Made by a program: the position numbers and the translations under genes. From contig PDIP01000023.1 of NCBI GenBank assembly GCA_002811645.1, positions 74,651-138,650 on the forward strand: 64,000 bases of DNA, given 5' to 3'. The notes under the pieces are model-generated. The model saw nothing but the letters and a program-made list of their open reading frames with translations. It was not told the DNA's origin and made no database searches. Origin of the DNA: Corallochytrium limacisporum. Its lineage: Eukaryota; Opisthokonta. Positions 31,485 to 42,401 of this stretch are shown here, piece after piece; position 1 is the first letter of the stretch; every line of letters starts with the position of its first letter.

Positions 31485-32916
31485 ATGCAATATGACGCTA
31501 CTTTTACATTTGGAGCGGCCTCCTGGGATCCCGAGAGGAACCCACCTAGGTGGGACCCGTTGGTGGGGGCACCAGGAAACCCGTCGGGACGGTCGGGTTT
31601 GGTGCTGCGGAAACAAGCAGAGATACTTGGCCAGACTCTCGCACGGGGAATTGACCGTCGGGATATGAAGACGAAGACATACCTTGAGCAACTTCAAAGC
31701 GACTCGGAGCAGCATCTGGTCATGGCTCAGGCCCATGCAGCTCGGTGTGATGAATTGCGGGCTCTGCATGCCACCCGCCTCAACACATTGCACAAGGCCT
31801 TCACAGAAAATCTTCGCAGTCGCCAAAACGAATTTGACACGGAGCGCAAAGCTTTGCAAACGCGGCACGAGGGAAAACATGCAGGAGTTGAAAGGTGTCA
31901 TGCAGACCATGATACAGGTCTACGAAGAGGTCGAGGCAATGCAGGAATTCCATACCGCAAGGGAACAGCTCCGGAATCAGGATGCCAACGAGAATCATGC
32001 TCTGCGGAATGACCTCGAGCAACAGGTCAATGATTTGTGGGGTCAGTTCCAGACCGCCCTCAATAACTACACAGCAAACACAGCAGACCAAAGCGAAGCT
32101 TTCCAACGGTCAAAACAGAAAGATGAGCAGATCGCTCAGGTGGATGCGTAAGCTGCAGAAGCTCCGCGACAAAATCGGCGCCATGCGTGCAAAAATTGTT
32201 GGTCTCAACCAGAAGAATGATGAACGGAACCACATCCTTCGCTCGGAGAAGGAGAACCTACAAAAGCAACTCCAGCAGCTAAAGATGCGGATGAACAAGT
32301 ATCGTGAGGGAGAGAACCAGCGCCTGTTGGAGCTTACAATGGCCTCTGACCAAACCATGAAAGAACTACGTCGCAAGCGTGAAAAGGCACGCAAAGTTTT
32401 GAAGCTTGCCGAAATCAGACCGAACAGGAGAAAGTGCTGCCCTTCTACGAAGACACCGCTTTGGACGGCGACGAGAAAAATGGTGTTCAAGCAGATGAAG
32501 TGATGCCTGACATTGTGCGCAGCCACGAAGCCGAGGACATCGCTGGAGAGAGCGAGTTCCAGACCCGTGCCCGCACCGTAGACGGTAAATGTGTAAGTGA
32601 ATATTCGTGCATGAATAACTTCTGGAAGCGCTACAATAAGATCCTGCTGGACCGTTTGGCCATGACCCGCAATCGTGACTCATTAGCTAACGAAAATGCC
32701 AAGCTAAAGGCTCTGCTGAAGCAGTACCTTGACGGCATATCGGTCTACTCTCAAACGGTTGTACAGCCCAACAACACTCTGCTCATGGTGAACAATCATA
32801 GTCGCCTGCCGATGTCTGTTAGTGTCAACGACCCGCGTGTGAAACGTGTGCAGCCTACTGTTGTCGATGCCAACACTGTTTACCGACAGCAGCAGTTGGG
32901 TCCTATTCATCGGTAA
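31485..32916 (+). pseudogene. CCDC65: DRC2/CCDC65-like flagellar gene, frame broken three times
   Basis: DRC2 (FAP250) is a coiled-coil subunit of the nexin-dynein regulatory complex of motile axonemes. Homologous stretches occur in order but in three frames: LRKQAEILGQTLARGID and NEFDTERKALQTRHE; then NMQELKGVMQTMIQVYEEVEAM; then MRKLQKLRDKIGAM and LRRKREKARKVLKLAE; then TEQEKVLPFYED, FWKRYNKILLDRLA and LKQYLDGISV. Breaks: an extra G near 31871-31873, an extra G near 32142-32143, and a break near 32414-32416 where a few residues also seem lost. The first 60-70 residues of the family are absent: the sequence before LRKQAEIL (Pro/Gly/Arg-rich) does not look like DRC2. It ends at TAA 32914-32916. 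Either a decaying gene or several local sequence errors. Confidence 0.8.
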
Positions 32917-33028
32917 GCATGCTCCAAATATTCCATTGTGAAAGTTGTTTGAACATATTTACCCGGTGTGCGGGTTCGCAATTTCTACCATTTCTTTGCT
33001 TCTTTTCCTAGTATTCTATTTGTGATAC

Positions 33029-33352
33029 TCAATTTTGATCTCCTAATGAATCAAGAGTGCTTTGCATTAGTTCTGCACGTTTCCGATATGCTTCCTTAAG
33101 CTCTTCTGTGCGGCGATTTAGTTCTTTGCCAGAGATATTCGATGCCTCATTGTTTTCTAGCGCTCTGTGTGCGTTCTTGAATTGGTCTGCAACCCGTTCC
33201 GCTGCTTTGTTGCATTCGCTGACGTCCTTGTTCTTCTGAAGAGCGTCAATCAAGTCTAGTACTGATGGCAGAATGCGTAATTCCTCGGCCAACGTTTTTG
33301 ACTCCTGGCCCATTGGATCGTCATCCACTTTCATTGATACCATGTCTGCCAT
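33029..33352 (-). CDS. MED9: Mediator subunit 9-like protein
   Basis: 107 residues. Probable MED9 of the Mediator middle module, which links activators to RNA polymerase II. The layout matches: an N-terminal ELRILPSVLDLIDALQKNKDVSECNKA segment, a helix, then a linker NISGKELNRRTEELKEAYRKRAEL forming the second half of the coiled coil. MED9 is short and variable, so this rests on pattern and length rather than a strict motif. Another small coiled-coil protein cannot be excluded. Convergent with the DRC2-like gene across 112 bp. Confidence 0.55.
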   Translation of the reverse strand: MADMVSMKVDDDPMGQESKTLAEELRILPSVLDLIDALQKNKDVSECNKAAERVADQFKNAHRALENNEASNISGKELNRRTEELKEAYRKRAELMQSTLDSLGDQN

Positions 33353-34183
33353 ACTCGTGCAGATCCAACATAGAGAAAATCAGATATTGATGTTGCTGCT
33401 AGAAGATGGATTAAGTCTATTTTTGATACGTTTCAAATAGTCAGAGGAAAACTCAATTGCATGCATTTGTTGCATGTTATTTGTCACAACAACCCCCTCG
33501 GGTTCCCCGGCAAAGCCCTCCCGCGAGACCTCTCTGGATGAGAAGGCGGCGAGCGGAAAATCCTGGGATTTGGGATGGTGGCTCCTCCCCCCCCTCCCGG
33601 CAGTGGGGCCGAGCCATCGCCATGTCAGACACTTTTGACTCGAAATACCTGGACTACGTGATGTGTTGATGGAGGAGTGCGTCCCTAGATAGACAAAAAT
33701 TGATACTTGAACCAGCTCTGGCATCTATTGAACAACATTTTTCGATGTGTCCCATGGTGGATCGATGGTCTGTGTCGGACACTGGGAACGAAGTAGACAT
33801 CCGAAACACCTCAACTCCTGCTATGTGACCAAAGACTAAGAGTTACGGGTTCTTGGATCATGTATGATTTATCCATCTGTCTGTAGCGTTGACAGAGATG
33901 ATTTCTTTGAAGTTCAGTGAACGCTGACCCAGAGGCAGCGTAGTTGTCATCGAGACAAGTTTGGAAGAGTTGGATCTCTCTGCACCCATTCAAGTTGCAG
34001 TCAGGCCCCGGCTGAAGTAGCATGGTTTTGAATGACATGAGTAAACATGGTATTCGAAAGGCAATTTATCTCAATGATAGAAGATACACCACAGGTTGGC
34101 TTATTTTGTTATTCGTTTTCTGCGTTGACAGGCCCCTATGCAAATCGGAACTGTGCCTGCATGTTTCTTGCTGGAAGGTTTCT
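33353..34183. other. Intergenic, MED9 start to RhoA stop
   Basis: 831 bp. Contains the MED9 promoter and RhoA 3' UTR. No supported ORF. Confidence 0.45.
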
Positions 34184-34780
34184 TTACAAGAGAGCGCAGG
34201 CCATTTTCTTCTTCTTACGGCTCATCAGAGCAGCACGAGTTGCTGCCTCGAACACCTCCTTTACGTTGTCCTTGGTCTTAGCCGAACACTCCATGTACTT
34301 GTGGGCTCCGATGCGCTCTGCCATGGCCTTACCCTGCTCAAACTTGAGAGGCTCTTGCTTCATCTTTGCCAGCTCCTTCTTCGTGTTCTCATCGTTACGC
34401 AAATCCTTCTTCAGACCCACAAGGATGACAGGAACGTTAGGGCAGAAGTGGTTGACCTCAGGGGCCCACTTCTCAGGGATGTTCTCCAGACTGTCGGGGT
34501 TGTCGACAGCAAAGCACATGAGGATAACATCTGTATCGGGGTAAGACAGAGGACGCAGACGATCGTAGTCTTCCTGTCCGGCGGTATCCCATAATGCCAA
34601 TTCTACGACCTTGTTATCGACCTCGATGTCTGCAACATAGTTTTCGAACACAGTCGGAACGTAAACCTCCGGGAACTGATCTTTTGAGAAGACAATCAAC
34701 AGACAGGTCTTACCGCAGGCACCATCACCGACAATGACCAACTTCTTGCGGATCGTCGCTGCTCCCTTAGCCTTAGCCAT
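34184..34780 (-). CDS. RHOA: RhoA-type small GTPase
   Basis: 198 residues. Rho GTPase that switches actomyosin and cytokinesis pathways. P-loop GDGACGKT, switch [18 protein letters not shown] and switch [23 protein letters not shown] are those of animal RhoA. The Rho insert helix is present ([17 protein letters not shown]), as is the ECSAKT motif. G4 reads LKKD where RhoA has NKKD; Rac-type proteins have TKLD, so this may be tolerated. The tail is polybasic ([12 protein letters not shown]) and ends in the CaaX box CALL, which predicts geranylgeranylation and membrane anchoring. One exon. Confidence 0.97.
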   Translation of the reverse strand: MAKAKGAATIRKKLVIVGDGACGKTCLLIVFSKDQFPEVYVPTVFENYVADIEVDNKVVELALWDTAGQEDYDRLRPLSYPDTDVILMCFAVDNPDSLENIPEKWAPEVNHFCPNVPVILVGLKKDLRNDENTKKELAKMKQEPLKFEQGKAMAERIGAHKYMECSAKTKDNVKEVFEAATRAALMSRKKKKMACALL

Positions 34781-35894
34781 TTTTGCGAATTGTGCAGTTG
34801 CCTTCCTGGTATCTCACTACACAAAGCCACGTTCTATGATCACACACAATTACAAGAGTACAGCATTACTGGAACATTTACCCAACAGAGCTTGCAAGTT
34901 TCGAATACCTGCGATCTAGGTAACAACCATTCTGTCAATGAGTGAGTTCCACTTGGCGCCTTGGTTGCCAAAAAAATCTTCAACGCCTGCACGCGAGGTC
35001 TCCAACCTTAAACTTGGCAGAAGGAGCAACAGACACAAAGAAAATGTTCGAAGAAACCCCCGTGCACAAGCAGAGGCACAAAAGAGACAGCAACCGTTGG
35101 GAGAGAGATAGCTAGAGATAGCATCAATCCCTTTTCCGTGTGTGTGTGTGTCGCGGCTATACCCGTCCACCACCAACACCAACACAGAGACTGCCGCAAC
35201 TTCCACGGCCAGGGAGTTGCCAGCTGGGCAGCCAGTGTACCACGCCCTACTCCCACCACTTTGGCATAAAGGAATTTCTCTATATATTTTGTACTGGAAA
35301 GAAATGCGCTTTGGTGGGCAATGTCGAGTGCGAACAGCTACGGTGGAGTTGTTTTATTCTGTGTGCCTCCTCCCTCCCTCCTCGCCGTGTCCCCTCTCTT
35401 CCGCATTTTTCTCCTTTTTGGCGCCGCTCCAAGCGTTTTGATTGGTAGAAAACCCCTGGAAAGGGTGCCACCAGCAGGCAAGCAGGAGAAGGGAAGGCCG
35501 AGGAGAGTGTGACCGACAAAAAAAACAAAAAAAAAACATTGACAGGGACGACCTCCGAAAACAACAGCGGACAAAGGCGTTTGGGACGTTCACAATTTAA
35601 TCTATATTGCGCGGACATGGTTTGAAAATATAGTATATTTTCAATAGTCAATCAGAACTTGGAGAGACGGACAGGCTGCCAGCAGGTATGCGGCAGATGT
35701 GTTGCCATTGAGATCGGTCCACACCCATTTCGTGCTTCATGCAAATAGAGTCGTTGCTGGCGCGCGTCATTTTCCGCAGTTTGAGCGTGTAGACCCCCTG
35801 GCTGTGGTCAAAGAATGGGTAAAATACTGCGAAATTTGAGGCAAGAAGCAGAGGGCAGGGCCCAGGGACTGGGGAGGTGGTGAGGGGGGGGGTT

Positions 35895-35919
35895 GCCCGA
35901 AGGCAAGCGCCCTTCGGGC
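35895..35919. repeat. Perfect 9-bp hairpin, GCCCGAAGG/CCTTCGGGC
   Basis: The stem arms at 35895-35903 and 35911-35919 are perfect reverse complements around a 7-base loop. No U-tract follows. Function unknown. Confidence 0.6.
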
Positions 35920-36594
35920 CCTTCCAAATGAAATATTAGCAATTTTTCCCATTAGATATATGGGACAACTTTGAGCCCCATTCTCGCTGGCTCAGCAACA
36001 AGGTCCCAGTCCCACTGCATGGTGGCGCTGACCTTTAATTTCACGCGCCCATTGCCGGGCTGGTCAAAACAAACGACAATAGGTTACCCAGGGATAGTCG
36101 TCAGGTTTTTATTACTGAATGTACTACTTCAAAAATTAACGCTAGGATATCGTGCCCACATATTTGTTCGCATTCAACGGAACACTTCCATTTCCTCCAC
36201 AACCCCGCACCAGCGAAAAGTGGTTTGGTCTTTGATAAAATTCTAGCCAATGAGCGAACGGAATACCGTTCGATTGTCAAATGAGAAGCCAGGGAGCCCG
36301 CGTCAATTTTTTCGATTCGCAGCAGCAGCCAGCGGCGCAGAAGAGGTGGGGGTTTTAGGAGACGCGCATCAACGCAAAGAATCAAGGGTGCCGGTACCTC
36401 CTGTACATGTAGAGTGCGATAAATCTATACAATTAGAGTGAAAGCAAACAAGATGTTTCTCAGGAGTCTTTACGATGCCTATCCGGACGCCAAACCGGAG
36501 CCCTAGGCGACAACACTAGGCTGGCGATGGTCTTGCGCTCTAGGCCATTGTTCCGTACTAGAATTGTGTGTGAGTTCATCCCCGTACGGACCCG

Positions 36595-36622
36595 CAACCA
36601 ACCAACCAACCAACCGACCGAC
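36595..36622. repeat. (ACCA)n tetranucleotide repeat
   Basis: About five copies of ACCA, ending in CGAC variants. Confidence 0.8.
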
Positions 36623-37276
36623 ACCCTAAAATATCGGACCGTTAGAAAAATTGTTATAGAAACAACGGCAGAGCGAGCTACAGCACAGTGTAGCACAGCT
36701 GGAGTCCTTGCGACACAACTAAACCCCCAAACTCTCAGCATTTCTGGCAGTTCTGGACTCTGTGTGCACCTAAAGAACGGAACTTGGGAACATATCGCGC
36801 GCGGCCTGTGCATGCCCCTGTTCGTTTGAACATGCATCACCCATACTGTAACAATCGCCGCTGATTGGTTCGCCAGTTCGGTGGAAACAGGGGCCTATTT
36901 TATCAACAGAATCGGTCTCGTCGAGAGCGGGGGGAGTTGAATTTGATATACGTGCACTTGAAATTTCGTGACCGACTGGCTGCCTGGCAGAGCGGGGCGG
37001 AAAATGTGGAGCACCTGGGAGTCCCAATCTCTGCGTGTGCCTTGCGTGGTTGAGTGGGGGTAGGGGCTGTGTACGGGAACGGGGTGCCGCTTGTTTGGAG
37101 TTTACTGACAGTGAAGGACCTGTTGTGCTTGAAGGTATTCTTTCTCTACGACGTATTAAGAACCATAGTAAATCGGCAATTATAATTGTAAGTGATTTCT
37201 TAAATGATTGAATCTAGTATGGCACCATTGGAAAGAAGATAGGGATTTGAAAAGTAGTCAGAGTAGCACAGAGAAC

Positions 37277-38059
37277 ATGAATCTGCCGCGGGCATTCGGA
37301 GGGTTAAGATACGTGACCTTACGGTCATCTAGAGCGATCCTGGCAATTAGAGCCAGGGGAATGGCAAATGTGACAAATATTCTGCCTGAGGAGTACAGAG
37401 ATGAGAATCAGGCTCTGAAACTTCGTAATCGTGTGGGTCAGCTCCGGAAGTGGCCTGTCTTCACCCCCTTTCGAGGTTCCAACTTGCTCAAGGAGTATGA
37501 AGTCAGTGTATGGAAGCCCATTCTACATTCCGAGGCATGGCTTCTTTACTTTGACAACTATCTAAACCACGAAGAGTACATGACAATCAAGAATGCAAAA
37601 GAGAAAGAGGGACACACTATTCGTCGGGCAACCAGTCGGATTATTCGACCTTACCTTGCCACCACAAACATGAAGAACATGCGAAATTTCTTCCGGGGCC
37701 GTATACATGTTGTCTATAGTGCAGACCCTGAACAGACCTTGGACTTTGCCAAAGCTATGAAGCATGTACAAACTGTGGCAGGTGACAAATTAGAATTGAT
37801 TGGTGGCAAGTTCGGAGACTTCCTGCTGGATGCCGAGCAGGTCCGTGAGGTCAGCAAGCTACCTGCAGTGGCCGATTCCCAAGGACAGATTGTAGGTATG
37901 CTGCACCATTCTCTGCAGCAACTGACTCAGATCAACCAGCCTGCACAACTGTTGCGTCAGCGTTTACAGCAGGCACCTCAGCAGTTCTCTATCAACTTAT
38001 CGCAGATTGAGGAGAAGTTCAAGGGCGACACAGGCGAGGACAAAGGATCAGCAAAATAA
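37277..38059 (+). CDS. MRPL10: Mitochondrial ribosomal protein uL10m
   Basis: 260 residues from the ATG at 37277 (MNLPRAFGG). uL10 of the mitochondrial large subunit, the base of the L7/L12 stalk. Seen: a basic presequence-like N-terminus, the strand GRIHVVYSADPEQTLDFAKAM, the LIGGKFGDFLLDAEQVREVSKLPA segment that is typical of uL10, and a C-terminal Gln-rich helix (QLTQINQPAQLLRQRLQQA) that would carry L7/L12. An upstream open frame to 37208 lacks an ATG. Convergent with the DP gene (252 bp). Confidence 0.8.
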   Translation: MNLPRAFGGLRYVTLRSSRAILAIRARGMANVTNILPEEYRDENQALKLRNRVGQLRKWPVFTPFRGSNLLKEYEVSVWKPILHSEAWLLYFDNYLNHEEYMTIKNAKEKEGHTIRRATSRIIRPYLATTNMKNMRNFFRGRIHVVYSADPEQTLDFAKAMKHVQTVAGDKLELIGGKFGDFLLDAEQVREVSKLPAVADSQGQIVGMLHHSLQQLTQINQPAQLLRQRLQQAPQQFSINLSQIEEKFKGDTGEDKGSAK

Positions 38060-38311
38060 CATCTCCATTTATCATTCTCATTGACATCATCACATGTTTC
38101 ATCATTAATTAAAAACATTTTAAGATCTGGATTCTATGGCATGGTTTACTACAGACGATTATGATATGTATTGATATTGATGGACTATATACTTGCAGTA
38201 TGTTCATGTTGGTGCTATGGATCTGATACGATGGTGCGATCTGAACATAAACTTTACCTCGCATGTAGGCGAGTAATAAACTAGTACGATGATGAACGAT
38301 TTGGAATTACC

Positions 38312-39133
38312 TTAGGCCACCTTTTGACGCTTCGTCGTTCGTTCTTCTTCACCATCAACTTCACGCTTAACATTGCCGTCTTGCTCCTCATAATCCTCCT
38401 GCTTGGTCTCATCTTGTTGCGCTGAAATCATCTTGATATACTGTCTTAGATTGTCAGGAACATTAGCCTCAGCGCCACTGATCTGTTCCGGTGTGCTCTT
38501 TCCGGGCGCTGATAGTCCAAAGTCAAGGCCCATGCGCTTCATGATCTCTATCTCGTCGTGGAACACGAACGGCTGATCCAGTTGAATAAGGTAAGAGTCA
38601 CGCTCGGGGGACACAAAGATGTCCACCTCTGTGTCGGAACGCGTCTTCAAAAGCAGGAACGGAAGACGGAGCCGGTCAGCTTGCTGAGACCCTTCCAGCT
38701 GACGCTTCTTATTGCGGGCAACAAGGTTCTTGAAAGTAAGAATCTGTACACACAGCGCATTGATGGCCCGCTTCTTGTCCCGAATCTTCTCCTCCGCATC
38801 TTGAATGCGAAGCTTCAGGTTGTTGACCTCTTCCTCAGAGTTTGTGGGCAGACCCTGCCAATGGATCTTTTTCTCTTCCTGAGTGATAATGTTCAGGGCC
38901 TTGAAGACGTTGAGGACATCATATACACGACGACGAATGTTCTTCTCGTCATAGCCATGTTCGGGCTTCTCACCGCGTTGGTTTTTCTCCGTTAGATCCC
39001 GAACCAATTCTTCAGCCACTCCATTGTAGGAAGTGGTACCCTTCTCACGGACAGTCTCACACACTCGCCAGCTAAAGCGACGCATACCCTGCGTCTTCTT
39101 CTCCGGTGTAGGATTTCCCTTCTTGGTGGACAT
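38312..39133 (-). CDS. TFDP1: DP-type transcription factor, E2F dimer partner
   Basis: 273 residues from the ATG at 39133. DP proteins pair with E2F and bind TTTSGCGC sites to drive S-phase genes. The DNA-binding winged helix spans about 17-95, with GMRRFSWRVCETVREKGTTSYNGVAEELV and the RRRVYDVLNVFKALNII recognition helix. The coiled-coil/marked-box dimerisation region follows (VNNLKLRIQDAEEKIRDKKRAI, LPFLLLKT, then DIFVSPERDSYLIQLDQPFVFHDE, the DEF-box-like strand). The acidic then basic tail ends in TTKRQKVA, a likely nuclear signal. Confidence 0.94.
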   Translation of the reverse strand: MSTKKGNPTPEKKTQGMRRFSWRVCETVREKGTTSYNGVAEELVRDLTEKNQRGEKPEHGYDEKNIRRRVYDVLNVFKALNIITQEEKKIHWQGLPTNSEEEVNNLKLRIQDAEEKIRDKKRAINALCVQILTFKNLVARNKKRQLEGSQQADRLRLPFLLLKTRSDTEVDIFVSPERDSYLIQLDQPFVFHDEIEIMKRMGLDFGLSAPGKSTPEQISGAEANVPDNLRQYIKMISAQQDETKQEDYEEQDGNVKREVDGEEERTTKRQKVA

Positions 39134-40815
39134 GATTAGCAAACTACTTCAATTTGTTATCCTTTGGACTACTAGGGATTGTACGTTGCAGAACTCCTTA
39201 CTATTACTTCTTAAACACCTGCTCGCCAAACGATTTGGCTCCATTGCGTTCAGGAAGCCATTAAACGGACAGCCACGACATCGAACTCAACAGCACAGAA
39301 ATGCGGTCACGAAAAGCAAACAGAATTTGTCAAGAAATATTTGACGAATGAATGAGAACTCTGCCGTTAGTCGCGTCCGCACGGGAAGTACTATCTCATC
39401 CGTCGCTGTGCTAAAACCAACCATTTCCTACTTCCGAAGGTTTTCCGTTGCGCACAGGACCAACCGCACCAACTCGCCCGCGGTTCCTTTTGTGCTGCGT
39501 CTGCGGCACCAGTGCCTGAGCTAGGGACCCAAGGCGTGCTGCTGTTTGTGTGGGGCCGTCGGCCGTCGGCAGTGAACCCAAAAAGCAAAAAAAGAAATCC
39601 CTCCCCGGTTGCCCGCATCACAGGGCCACCGGGACATCGAGAGCTGTTGGGTACTGAAACAACGGCTGAATTTCAGCAGGCATGGCGGGAGCCGGTACAA
39701 CTTCGTCACCGGGAGCCGGGACGCTAAGAAAAATGATCTTCGGTGGCAGTCAATACACGACCCGGGGAACGGCGAGGGAGAACAAAGAAGAGAAAGAAAT
39801 CGCAGACAAAAAGCAGAAAAGTGATCTGAGGGAGGCGGTACGTTCCAGTACGGAAACGTAGCGTATCGAACAGAGCCCCAAAAAAAAAATTAAGGGCAGC
39901 GAGGGGTGGTGGTGCATGGGCCACCGGCCGCATTCCAAACGACCCCAAATTTTTCGAGAGAGTACGCTTTGGCTTCTCGGCAGGTTCAATTTTTTTCGGT
40001 CGAAACCGAAGCGAATCTGCAGCGCTGGGGACAGTAGGGTCTATTTCAAGCGTTCGCCGGTAAGTAAACTTTGGGTAACAGACAGTGCGGTTCATGGTCT
40101 GCTAGGAGGGGGCGGGCGGCCAGTGTGCTTTTTGCTTATTTTTCCGCCCCCGGGCTCTCGGAACAGAGGGCGCTCCCCTTTGTGGCTCGGTGTGTCTCAC
40201 TCACTGTTAATTTTTTATTGTTTCTCCCTTTGTATCCCACAGAGGCAAAACGCTGGGTCTCCACCGAACCCCGCAGAGGAGGGGGAAGGCAGCAGCAAAC
40301 ACGCCCCTGGGAGCGACAGGGAGGTTTCCGTCTTTTTCCCTGTTCTCGGCCGAATGCTGCGAAAAGTCAGTACATTAGGTACCAGCAGCCCCTTGCGTTC
40401 CACCACAGATTCCAATAGTTCCCTTTCGCAGGCGGAGTACGGAGCAGCGAAGGCCCCCTATCTCCGTACCCGACCGTGAATGGGAGCTTTTGCGCGCGAA
40501 AACTCATGACCGCAGCCTATCAGTAGTCAATGTACGGCCCTTAGCGCCCGCGCAAAGTTTGCTTTGGGGCCTAATTTTTCATGTGCATTTCCTCCATGGA
40601 TCGAAGCTACGTCCCCCCCCCCGGGGGCCATATAATTGATTAAATATTATTGATTTATATATCTGAGACAGCGGTAGCGGCAAATTCATACGTGTTTGAG
40701 GTTGTTGGGCGTCAACGGACCATTGGGAGTCTTCCGTTGCGGTGGTGCGCTAGTACAGTTAACATGTTACATCAACAAGGATAGTTGGACTTTAATCATA
40801 CATGGAAAAGTGATG
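39134..40815. other. 1.7 kb intergenic, no supported gene
   Basis: It holds the DP promoter and a C10-G5 palindrome at 40613-40627. A TATA-like AT stretch follows at about 40630-40660. No supported ORF. Confidence 0.5.
40613..40627. repeat. C-run/G-run palindrome
   Basis: Ten C followed by five G, then CCATATAA. Same pattern as at 5143, 31071, 62037 and 63923. Confidence 0.8.
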
Positions 40816-41205
40816 TTATGTTGACGATGACGCTGATGCCTGTTTGCTGATGTAGTCGTCGATAATTTGCTCTGCGATTACACGGATCTCTGCTTCCAAA
40901 GCCTTTGATTCCATGGTGTCTTCTAGATCAGCAAACAGGCTGCTCGGGAACTTTCCACTTTTCAATTGGTTCCGTACTTGTGTTGTGAATGCAAGAGGTC
41001 TTTCCCGAGAGATATTTTCCCATCGCTCTGATATCCGCTTGTCAATGCGCTCAGTCGCAAACCTTTCCGCCTTTTCCTCGATCTTTCGCGACCTCACTTT
41101 TGCCATTGCTTGGTCAACAATTTCATGGTGATCTTTGAGATCTTCGATCATTTCTTTTTGCAACTGCTGCAGCTCGCTCTCCAAGATTCGGTTCATTTCG
41201 ACCAT
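40816..41205 (-). CDS. Unidentified helical coiled-coil protein, start uncertain
   Basis: 129 residues from the first in-frame ATG at 41205 (MVEMNRILES). I do not recognise it. The visible part is almost all helix: a long charged coiled coil (ELQQLQKEMIEDLKDHHEIVD, then KVRSRKIEEKAERFATERIDKRI), a short turn region (QVRNQLKSGKFPSSLFADLED), a second helix and a Ser-rich end. The frame stays open upstream to about 41475 with helix-like composition (IKKVILKFENLIKRCIVVS) but no ATG. The true start may therefore lie on a small upstream exon, or the 5' part may be spurious. Confidence 0.5.
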   Translation of the reverse strand: MVEMNRILESELQQLQKEMIEDLKDHHEIVDQAMAKVRSRKIEEKAERFATERIDKRISERWENISRERPLAFTTQVRNQLKSGKFPSSLFADLEDTMESKALEAEIRVIAEQIIDDYISKQASASSST

Positions 41206-41486
41206 GGCGAATAGAATCGCGCGCACTATTTCTGTTTCTTCACATCGGGATTTGGAAACCACTATACACCTCTTTATCAGATTTTCAAATTTTAAAATGA
41301 CTTTCTTTATCGCTCGAGAGTTTGCCCCGCTATTGCTGCAGTCCTTCAGGGACAGTTTGAAATAACTTTCCAGGGCAGGAGTGTGGCATATTACACTGCC
41401 AATGCGAGGGGAGCCAGTCAGCCCCACCCCACCAGCGCGCCCTCCCTCTTGCAAACAAACGAGACGGGCAGGCAACCCGTGGCATC

Positions 41487-42401
41487 TTACTGTGGCTTCA
41501 GATCCTTGAGGTCAATTTCAAAGTCACCAGTCTCCTGCCTGACGCGCACGGTGTTCTTTTTGAAATAGTTCTTTAGAGCATCAATATTGGCCCAGCGGTG
41601 ATCGATGACCAGCCATCCCTTGCGATCTGAGCTGAAGTCCTCGCCAATCAGCAAGGGAAGATCTTTCCAAGCGTCATAGCTCAGGTGGTGGATCACGGCA
41701 TCCAAACGCTTGAAAGCTGTCCGTTTCTCATTGATACTCAGCTCCTTTGCAAACCACACCAGTTGCGATGATGCCAATTTCTTTCGCTGTTCTTTAATGA
41801 AGAGCTGGGGATCTTTGGTAATCCGCTGCAGTTCGTGGGTGCGGTGTGCATGCTGCTCCCAGGCGTGCCGAGGCAGGTCCAACTCGTCCCGCATTAAATA
41901 CCACTGTTCTTTAGTTTTGTGTGTTGATTCCTTGACTCTCTTCGGTTTCAATGTGCCCCGCTTCTCACCCAACTCCGACAAAGCCCCACCGTCTCGCGAA
42001 GCTGCCTTGCCTGGCTTGTGCTTCGAAATCAGTCCCATTTGCTCCAGCAGTTGAACCGTTACCACACGCCCGGATTCAGCCGAGACCATGTATGGAGGTA
42101 TGTTCAACTTCACCTTGACAGGTTTCTTGCCCTCACCTCCAGATGTATAAAACTTGAGCATGTGATGCTGAGGGAGTTCATGGAGGCGGTCACTCGCCGC
42201 CGCATTCATGATCTCGTTCCATTTGCTAAGTGACTGGCTATTGACAGCCTGTTTGATCGGATCACTGCCGAATTTGTCAGGATGCACTTTGAAAATAAAC
42301 TGTCTGATTAACGTGTTCACCCCATCTTTTCCATCTGTGCCTGTGGAATATTGCCTGACCGCGAGTCTTGGCGGGCTCAGCCGGCTCAAGATTCGCAGCA
42401 T
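41487..42401 (-). CDS. TCAIM: TCAIM-like mitochondrial protein (DUF4460/DUF4461)
   Basis: 304 residues. Homologue of T-cell activation inhibitor, mitochondrial, a poorly understood matrix protein. Residues 1-20 are an Arg/Ser-rich presequence (MLRILSRLSPPRLAVRQYS). DUF4460 (about 30-90) is J-like and keeps the HPD tripeptide (FKVHPDKFGSDP), followed by NSQSLSKWNEIM. DUF4461 fills the C-terminal half (LPRHAWEQHAHR, WKDLPLLIGEDFSSDRKGWL, IDHRWANIDALKNYF). HPD would let it stimulate an Hsp70 ATPase; that is inference. One exon, complete. Confidence 0.85.
   Translation of the reverse strand: MLRILSRLSPPRLAVRQYSTGTDGKDGVNTLIRQFIFKVHPDKFGSDPIKQAVNSQSLSKWNEIMNAAASDRLHELPQHHMLKFYTSGGEGKKPVKVKLNIPPYMVSAESGRVVTVQLLEQMGLISKHKPGKAASRDGGALSELGEKRGTLKPKRVKESTHKTKEQWYLMRDELDLPRHAWEQHAHRTHELQRITKDPQLFIKEQRKKLASSQLVWFAKELSINEKRTAFKRLDAVIHHLSYDAWKDLPLLIGEDFSSDRKGWLVIDHRWANIDALKNYFKKNTVRVRQETGDFEIDLKDLKPQ

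Larger units (their letters stand above)
34781..37276. other. 2.5 kb intergenic, no supported gene
   Basis: Divergent interval between RhoA and uL10m. It has a short GT tract near 35140, a perfect hairpin at 35895-35919 and an ACCA repeat near 36595-36622. Short ORFs have no recognisable family. Confidence 0.55.

Noticed and set aside
31541-31554. Perfect 14-bp palindrome CCCACCTAGGTGGG at the start of the DRC2-like remnant
   Set aside because: A single short palindrome in the region with lost homology. No flanking repeats or target-site duplication to suggest a mobile element.
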